DNA of 40,302 nucleotides, taken from positions 1-40,302 of the IMG/VR virus record IMGVR_UViG_3300005732_000015; one strand, given 5' to 3'. Each line of letters begins with the position of its first letter. Position 1 is the first letter of the stretch. This document shows positions 39,878-40,302 of this stretch, piece by piece. The stretch is from a virus. Below the pieces are notes generated by a model. That model was not told the DNA's origin, ran no database searches, and worked only from the letters and a program-made list of their open reading frames with translations. A program made the translations under genes and the position numbers.

Positions 39878-40241
39878 GGTTGACCATTTTAGATAATACT
39901 TCTTGCATAAGTTCCTCACGCTTTTCTTGAGGTAATTCACGAGTGCCAACAAAGGCGGCCACTAAATCTAAGTGAACTCCAAAATCGTCAGGGTGCATGG
40001 TGGCTACAAGTTTAGCAGATTTCTCAAAGTAATCGGTAAGCACTACAAATGTATCAGCTTCCATTTCATAGCACTTTTTCAGATGCTTCTTAGTGTGTTT
40101 TTCAAGTTCCTTATGTGCCGTAAAAAGTAGGAACTGTAATTTAGGGTCAAAGGCTTGCGTGCCTCTTAAATCGTCATAAGCCTCAATCTGCGACTGCGAG
40201 AATACTAAGAAGTTTAGTAGGCTGGTTGTCTTGTTATCCAT
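39870..40241 (-). CDS. Hypothetical early protein, first gene after the circular junction
   Basis: A 123-residue protein from ATG 40241 (a GTG at 40259 would add six residues). It starts MDNKTTSLLNFLVFSQSQIE and has helical character with an acidic centre (MEADTFVVLTDYFEKSAKLV) and a Glu/Lys C-terminus. No known motif. Its promoter and leader lie in the 68-base terminal repeat. It heads the operon of spanin-like and HNH genes. Confidence 0.55.
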   Translation of the reverse strand: MDNKTTSLLNFLVFSQSQIEAYDDLRGTQAFDPKLQFLLFTAHKELEKHTKKHLKKCYEMEADTFVVLTDYFEKSAKLVATMHPDDFGVHLDLVAAFVGTRELPQEKREELMQEVLSKMVNHD

Positions 40242-40302
40242 AGTTTGTTTTTTGTTCACGGCTAAATTAGAAATAATTTCGAGAAATCAAAAGAAAATTA
40301 TT
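40235..40302. repeat. Terminal direct repeat, right copy
   Basis: Identical to 1-68. It contains the start codon region of the gene at 39870-40241 and a second copy of the candidate promoter (40262-40291). Joined to the left end it completes the circular map. Confidence 0.9.

Overview
The window looks like one complete tailed-phage genome. Its first and last 68 bases are identical, so the contig most likely represents a circular map of about 40,234 bp. The DNA is AT-rich. Starts are preceded by A-rich stretches instead of strong Shine-Dalgarno sequences, and the best promoter (minus strand, 9527-9556) matches the Bacteroidetes pattern TTG-N19-TATATTTG. Several proteins also belong to types familiar from Bacteroidetes phages and mobile elements (VirE-N primase-helicase, small ssDNA-binding-like protein). 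I infer a phage of a Bacteroidetes host, plausibly a flavobacterium. The long tape-measure protein and the lack of a recognisable sheath suggest a siphovirus. I see no integrase, and no tRNA gene or CRISPR array.

Layout. Two oppositely oriented gene blocks diverge at about 9.5-9.76 kb and converge at 37.8 kb. The minus-strand block runs from 9505 down through position 1, across the circular junction, and on from 40241 down to 37806. It starts with an HTH regulator, then a Rad52-family annealing protein, a VirE-N/SF3 primase-helicase, a DEAH-box helicase with a zinc ribbon, a VRR-NUC nuclease, several small proteins and an ssDNA-binding-like protein with an acidic DSLPF tail. Past the junction come small membrane or coiled-coil proteins (spanin candidates), an HNH endonuclease and two small unknowns. 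This is a recombination and replication toolkit without a DNA polymerase, so the phage presumably uses the host replisome.

The plus-strand block (9764-37809) is the virion and lysis block. It holds a few small leader genes, the small and large terminase, a separately expressed structural protein (possible tail tube), portal, two Lys/Ala-rich small proteins, scaffold-like protein, major capsid protein, neck proteins, an M15 endolysin flanked by holin-like membrane proteins, tail appendage proteins, a chaperone-position gene, tape measure, tail-tip proteins, a giant 1,729-residue tip protein, a nucleotidyltransferase-fold protein and a small membrane protein. Three hairpin terminators (10253, 12278, 17119) subdivide it and set off the terminase and capsid units.

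The main points of interest are: (1) a tail-terminator-position protein carrying a BspA/DUF285 repeat array and an arabinofuranosidase/LamG-like lectin domain in unusually AT-rich DNA; (2) a minimal MNT-type nucleotidyltransferase in the tail operon; (3) a seven-copy GYGTAGA motif confined, as far as I saw, to two regulatory regions; (4) a diverged TAACGG...GGCTATGTG element that takes its first three bases from the stop codon of the upstream gene at several small-gene boundaries; and (5) an AT-rich PA14-like module bracketed by related Cys-rich linkers in the tip protein. All functions are inferred by reading; no database search was run.
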